Source: an uncultured Aurantimicrobium sp. (GTDB lineage: Bacteria; Actinomycetota; Actinomycetes; Actinomycetales; Microbacteriaceae). From it: a stretch of DNA of 32,318 bases. Numbering within the stretch: position 1 is the first letter of the stretch; each line of letters opens with the position of its first letter. The DNA lies in NCBI RefSeq assembly GCF_936931525.1, contig NZ_CAKZII010000091.1, positions 1 through 32,318 of the forward strand, read 5' to 3'. Below are positions 28,544 through 32,318 of this stretch, piece by piece. Under the pieces are notes generated by a model. That model had not been told where the DNA came from, made no database searches, and saw only the letters and a program-made list of their open reading frames with translations. The position numbers and the translations under genes are program-made.

Positions 28544-28560
28544 CTATGAGGACACTATGA
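28544..28560. promoter_or_regulatory. 11-bp-period direct repeat (CTATGA-N5-CTATGA), candidate OmpR/PhoB-type regulator site
   Basis: Exact CTATGA at 28544-28549 and 28555-28560 (TCATAG on the minus strand), upstream of the gene starting at 28474. Confidence 0.4.
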
Positions 28561-28565
28561 ACGAG

Positions 28566-30074
28566 TTAAGAGAGAGCAGAGAGTTTTGCTTGGATTTTTC
28601 GCTCAAGAAAACGCTGCTGAGCCGTTGCCACAATCTTGTTGGCCATGCCGTTGAAGATGATGCCATGCGCAGGGAGGATGGACAGCCAATAGAGGCGGCC
28701 GCCTAGTCCACGGGGGAAGAAGATGGCGCGCTGTGTGTAGTGAGAAGTTCCATCTGGCTTAGCATCTGCAGTGAGTTCCAGCCAGGCCAGGCCAGGAACC
28801 TTCATCTCCGCACGCAAGCGCAGGAAGTTTCCGTGATCGATACGCTCCACGCGCCACCAGTCCACTGCCTCACCCACACGCAGCTTCTCGGGATTACTGC
28901 GTCCGCGGCGTAATCCCACACCACCGACCAACTTGTCAGCGAAACCACGAGCAGCCCAGGCAATGGGGAGTGAATACCAGCCGTTCTCACCGCCGATACC
29001 TTCAATAACTGCCCACAAGTCCTCTACTGGGGAATCACAGTCACGTTCTTTGAGATCGATATAGACCCGGTGGCCTGCCCACTCGGGGTCGCTAGGAAGC
29101 GGGTCGCTCGGAGCACCATCCACACTGGAGTTCTGCCAGCTAGTTTCCAGTTCGCCCTCTTTCATTCGCTCTAGAGCGAGATGGACTGCGGTGCGATAGG
29201 GCAATAAACCTTCGGGTGGTGGCGCAATGATGGAATCAACATCGTGTTCGTTCATGACGCAGTCGTGTTGCAACGACGCAATGATCGGCACGGCGAGCGC
29301 GCGGGGAATCGGAGTAACCAGGTTGACCCATTGGCTAGCCAGGTACGGAGTCAGCACAGGCAAACGCAAAATGGCACGTTCTTTCATTCCCGCTTCAACG
29401 GCATAGCCGTTCATCATCTCGGAATACTTCAGTACCTCAGGGCCGCCGATATCGAGCGTGCGGTTCACACTCGGTGGAAGATCTGCCGCCTTGATCAAGT
29501 AATACATCACGTCGCGCACCGCGATGGGCTGAATGAGGTTACCCACCCACTTAGGTGCCGTCATGACGGGGAGCACATCTGTGAGGTGACGAATCATTTC
29601 GAAGCTGGTGGAACCAGAGCCAATAATGACCCCCGCTTGTAAGGCAACGGTAGGAACTCCCGATTCCAGGAGAATCTCCCCCACCTCTGCCCGTGAGCGC
29701 AAGTGTTTGGAGAGTTCTCCGGTGGCTGGATGTAATCCACCGAGATACACAATGCGAGAAAGCTTCTTCGCTTTGGCCGCTACAGCGACATTTCGGGCAC
29801 CAATGAGTTCCTTCTCTTCGAAGTCACCCTTTTGCCCCATTGCGTGAACGAGGTAGTAGAGAACGTCAATACCGGTGCAGGCTTCGTTGACAATGGCAGC
29901 ATCGAGCAGGTCGCCTTCAACGATGTCTACCTGGGCACGCCAGGGCACATCCTTGAGTTTGTCCGCGTTGCGAACCAGCACCCGCACGCTGAAACCAGCC
30001 TCAAGTAATCGAGGAACGAGACGGCCACCGATATAGCCGGTTGCACCCGTGACCAGAGCTTTTCTCATCGCCAT
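28566..30074 (-). CDS. NAD(P)-binding SDR-like protein with C-terminal DUF2867-like region
   Basis: 'RKALVTGATGYIGGRLVPRLLEAGFSVRVLVRN'; C-terminal 'EAVDWWRVERIDHGNFLRLRAEMKVPGLAWLEL...RAIFFPRGLGGRLYWLSILPAHGIIFNGM'. Confidence 0.85.
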   Translation of the reverse strand: MAMRKALVTGATGYIGGRLVPRLLEAGFSVRVLVRNADKLKDVPWRAQVDIVEGDLLDAAIVNEACTGIDVLYYLVHAMGQKGDFEEKELIGARNVAVAAKAKKLSRIVYLGGLHPATGELSKHLRSRAEVGEILLESGVPTVALQAGVIIGSGSTSFEMIRHLTDVLPVMTAPKWVGNLIQPIAVRDVMYYLIKAADLPPSVNRTLDIGGPEVLKYSEMMNGYAVEAGMKERAILRLPVLTPYLASQWVNLVTPIPRALAVPIIASLQHDCVMNEHDVDSIIAPPPEGLLPYRTAVHLALERMKEGELETSWQNSSVDGAPSDPLPSDPEWAGHRVYIDLKERDCDSPVEDLWAVIEGIGGENGWYSLPIAWAARGFADKLVGGVGLRRGRSNPEKLRVGEAVDWWRVERIDHGNFLRLRAEMKVPGLAWLELTADAKPDGTSHYTQRAIFFPRGLGGRLYWLSILPAHGIIFNGMANKIVATAQQRFLERKIQAKLSALS

Positions 30075-30080
30075 GACCTG

Positions 30081-30086
30081 ACTCTA
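30081..30086 (-). promoter_or_regulatory. Candidate -10 box TAGAGT for the leaderless SDR gene
   Basis: TAGAGT-CAGGTC-ATG. Confidence 0.45.
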
Positions 30087-30124
30087 CGCCTGGAAGCTTG
30101 ATAGCTTCTATAGCGGGAGGAATG

Positions 30125-31117
30125 ATGTCGACAAAAAAGCGACTGTGGCTCAGCGGCGTCATTGCTGTTCTCATTTTCTTACCCGTTGTTTCGATCAGTT
30201 CTGCCCTGAATGCGGTGCAATCTATGCAGACCGCCTCTACTGTCGAATCTCTCGAGAAGGCTCTCAACGGTACAGAAGCTCCTCTCGATATTGCAGTTCC
30301 CACAGAAACACCAGTCGCGAGCCCCACCTCTCCGGCAACACAGAGCGCTCAGACAGGAACTTCGGGGGCATCAACATATCTAGCTCTGCTCCAAGAGCTC
30401 GTAACAGATGATTCCCCTGCCTCTCACAGCGGCTATAACCGTGACTATTTCAACGCATGGATTGATGCAGACGGAGATGGCTGTAATACCCGCGCTGAAG
30501 TTCTCATCATGGAGTCACAATCAGCCGTGACGACCCGTGGCCGATGCACGGTCAGCACTGGCCAGTGGGTTTCGGCCTATGACGGCACTACTTTGACCGA
30601 TGCTGGTGATCTTGACATTGACCACTTTGTTCCCCTCAATGAAGCCTGGGGTTCTGGTGCTTACGGGTGGGACAGTGCAACCAGAATTAATTTCGGAAAT
30701 GATCTGGGCTATGACGCTTCATTACTGGCAGTAACAGCGAGCTCTAATCGCTCCAAGAGCGATCAAGATCCTGCGCAGTGGATGCCCGCTAACCATGGCT
30801 ACTTCTGTGACTATGCCGCTACCTGGGTGGCTGTGAAGTGGCGCTGGAATCTCACCGTTGATTCGCTAGAACGCCTCACCCTGCAATCTGTCCTCAACGG
30901 TTGTTCAACAGTGAGTATTTCTGTTCCAGAGAAAGCTGTTGTCACCGCTGGAGTACCTGCCGAACAAGTTGCTCCTGTCAGTGATGGTGTTCTTGACCCC
31001 AACTATGGAACCTGTTCTGTGGCACAAGCCAATGGCGCTGGCCCCTACTACCAAGGCGTGGACCCGGAATATGACTGGTATCGAGACCGCGATAAAGACG
31101 GAATCGTCTGCGAGTAG
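30125..31117 (+). CDS. Secreted HNH-type (DUF1524/GmrSD-C-like) nuclease with C-terminal Excalibur calcium-binding domain
   Basis: N-terminal signal/TM, 'DADGDGCNTRAEVLI', 'DIDHFVPLNEAWGSGAYGW', C-terminal 'YDWYRDRDKDGIVCE'. GGGAGGA SD before 30125. Confidence 0.85.
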   Translation: MSTKKRLWLSGVIAVLIFLPVVSISSALNAVQSMQTASTVESLEKALNGTEAPLDIAVPTETPVASPTSPATQSAQTGTSGASTYLALLQELVTDDSPASHSGYNRDYFNAWIDADGDGCNTRAEVLIMESQSAVTTRGRCTVSTGQWVSAYDGTTLTDAGDLDIDHFVPLNEAWGSGAYGWDSATRINFGNDLGYDASLLAVTASSNRSKSDQDPAQWMPANHGYFCDYAATWVAVKWRWNLTVDSLERLTLQSVLNGCSTVSISVPEKAVVTAGVPAEQVAPVSDGVLDPNYGTCSVAQANGAGPYYQGVDPEYDWYRDRDKDGIVCE

Positions 31118-31128
31118 GAATTAACAGA

Positions 31129-31164
31129 ACAAGGGCCCGACCTCAAAAGAGGTCGAACCCTTGT
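31129..31164. terminator. Bidirectional hairpin terminator between convergent genes
   Basis: ACAAGGG-ccc-GACCTC-aaaa-GAGGTC-gaa-CCCTTGT. Confidence 0.75.
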
Positions 31165-31179
31165 GCGCTGTGTTTACGC

Positions 31180-31278
31180 TTACTTTCCGCCGCAGCACGC
31201 GCCGCCGCAGCAGCCGCCCTCTTCGCCGCCACCGAGGGTAGCGGAAGGGGTCTCAAGCTTGATGTTTGCGGTTGCCAT
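31180..31278 (-). CDS. 32-aa cysteine-rich small protein (MATANIKLETPSATLGGGEEGGCCGGACCGGK)
   Basis: Internal ATG at 31278 of the listed ORF 31180..31371 has a strong SD (GAAGGAG, 5-nt spacer) and is followed by TAA and a terminator hairpin. Confidence 0.75.
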   Translation of the reverse strand: MATANIKLETPSATLGGGEEGGCCGGACCGGK

Positions 31279-31403
31279 GTGGTCTCCTTCAGATAAGGGG
31301 TGACCGTCGGGGCTTTCGCCTGACCGGTCGAGGTCTATATCCAGTGTGCGCTTGTTTTCTCTGAACGTCAATGTGGGAAGTGGGTATGTCGCCCAGAGCT
31401 TAA

Positions 31404-31736
31404 TTACCCGTGCGAGCTACCCATCTCCAGAAGCACCACACCAATGATGATCAGGGCAAGTCCCAGGAAGCCCCAGACGTTGAGGTTTTCTTTGAACAAG
31501 AAGATACCCATAATGGCCACCAGCGCGGTTCCCACACCAGCCCAGATTCCATAGGCAACACCCATGCTCAGGCCTTTAGACAGGCCTAATCCTAAGGAAG
31601 CGAAGGCAGATAGATAGCCGACGAAAACAAAGATGGTCGGTATGACTTTGGTGAAACCTTCACTCATCTTGAGTGCAAGTGTTCCCACCACCTCGGAGAC
31701 AATCGCGAGGGCAAGAAGTAAGTATGCAACAACCAT
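31404..31736 (-). CDS. Small multidrug resistance (SMR, EmrE/QacE-like) transporter
   Basis: 110 aa, four TMs, 'AIVSEVVGTLALKMSEGFTKVIP', 'GVAYGIWAGVGTALVAIMG'. Confidence 0.9.
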   Translation of the reverse strand: MVVAYLLLALAIVSEVVGTLALKMSEGFTKVIPTIFVFVGYLSAFASLGLGLSKGLSMGVAYGIWAGVGTALVAIMGIFLFKENLNVWGFLGLALIIIGVVLLEMGSSHG

Positions 31737-31742
31737 GAGTTC

Positions 31743-31748
31743 AGCCTA
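31743..31748 (-). promoter_or_regulatory. Candidate -10 box TAGGCT for the leaderless SMR gene
   Basis: TAGGCT-GAACTC-ATG; its first three bases are the IclR stop codon. Confidence 0.5.
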
Positions 31749-32318
31749 ACTTGCACCGTGAATACGACGACTGAGCTCGTGCGCAGTGGCCGTCATTTCC
31801 GGCAGGAGAGAGTCAACACGTTCTTTGAAAGCTTCTGGGGTATTCAAACCCGCCGCAGAGAAAGTCACGGCGATACCTGCCGCCGGCCAACCAATGTGGT
31901 CCTTCACGACGACTCCTACTGACGCCAAACCCTCCGTGATCTCTCCACGTTCCAAGGAATAACCCTGAGTCGCGGCATCAGTGACGAGTGCCTTGAGCTC
32001 GCGGTAGGTGCGGGGTCCCGTGCTCGCCACTCCTGCACGCTGAGTAAAGACGATGCTGTCGGGATAGAGCGCTCGGAGTTGTGCCGGGGGCAGCGCCGAG
32101 AGCAGGGCGCGACCAGAAGCAGTGAGGTGCGCTGGAAGGCGAACACCGACGTCAGTAACAAGGCTGGGTCGACGTGGCGCACGTTCTTCCACGACGTAGA
32201 GAACATCAGTGCCGTGCAGCACGGCAAGGTGAGCAGATTCTCCGATGTGGTCCACCAGCTTTGCCAACAAAGGTGCGCCAAGACGTGTCAGCGGTTGTTG
32301 GCGAGTGTAGGCGGAGGA
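31746..32318 (-). CDS. IclR-family transcriptional regulator, partial (N-terminus beyond right edge)
   Basis: Frame stays open to the window edge. 'GVRLPAHLTASGRALLSALP', 'GYSLERGEITEGLASVGVVVKDHIGWPAAGIAVTFSA' is the IclR effector domain. Confidence 0.85.
   Translation of the reverse strand, partial: SSAYTRQQPLTRLGAPLLAKLVDHIGESAHLAVLHGTDVLYVVEERAPRRPSLVTDVGVRLPAHLTASGRALLSALPPAQLRALYPDSIVFTQRAGVASTGPRTYRELKALVTDAATQGYSLERGEITEGLASVGVVVKDHIGWPAAGIAVTFSAAGLNTPEAFKERVDSLLPEMTATAHELSRRIHGAS

Noticed and set aside
31178-31240. GCC/GCA-rich trinucleotide-like tract (cgccgcagcacgcgccgccgcagcagccgcc)
   Set aside because: Explained by Gly/Cys codons of the small peptide; not an independent repeat.
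31180-31371. 63-aa version of the Cys-rich ORF starting at 31371
   Set aside because: No SD at that start; the internal ATG at 31278 has a strong SD with good spacing.
1-32318. CRISPR arrays, tRNAs, rRNAs, IS elements, prophage or obvious defence island
   Set aside because: I saw no regularly spaced repeats, transposase or integrase motifs, or tRNA-like cloverleaf on either strand. The uvrD2/adnAB/SNF2 genes look like chromosomal repair and housekeeping genes.

Overview
This looks like an ordinary chromosomal segment from a high-GC Gram-positive (actinobacterial) genome. Protein character and small intergenic gaps suggest Microbacteriaceae, but that is inference. I saw no tRNA, rRNA, CRISPR array, IS element or phage module. 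Gene order from left to right: partial UvrD2-type helicase, NudC-like Nudix hydrolase, aminoglycoside/macrolide-type phosphotransferase, AdnB and AdnA (DSB-resection motor-nucleases), a cell-envelope glycopolymer cluster (TagB/F-like CDP-glycerol transferase, two GT2s, a CDP-alcohol phosphatidyltransferase), HtrA-type PDZ protease, a PKD-like secreted protein with a lipoprotein, NCS2 purine permease, PiT phosphate transporter with a small membrane partner, alpha/beta hydrolase, ZIP transporter, SNF2 helicase, small membrane protein, fatty-acid desaturase, CopA-type P-ATPase, a Gly/His/Met-rich anchored protein, an NAD(P)-binding SDR fusion, a secreted HNH nuclease with an Excalibur tail, a tiny Cys-rich peptide, an SMR exporter and a partial IclR regulator. 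The most interesting signals are: (1) a 32-aa peptide with a strong SD and the C-terminus GGCCGGACCGGK; (2) a recurrent leaderless-promoter architecture (TANNNT, 6-7 nt, start codon) at nine genes, where in three cases the upstream gene's stop codon is itself the start of the -10 hexamer and the stop-to-start gap is exactly 9 nt; (3) a NudC homologue with no cysteine, so no zinc finger; (4) a CDP-alcohol phosphatidyltransferase with His at the fourth conserved Asp. All calls come from reading the sequence and supplied ORFs; no database search was possible.
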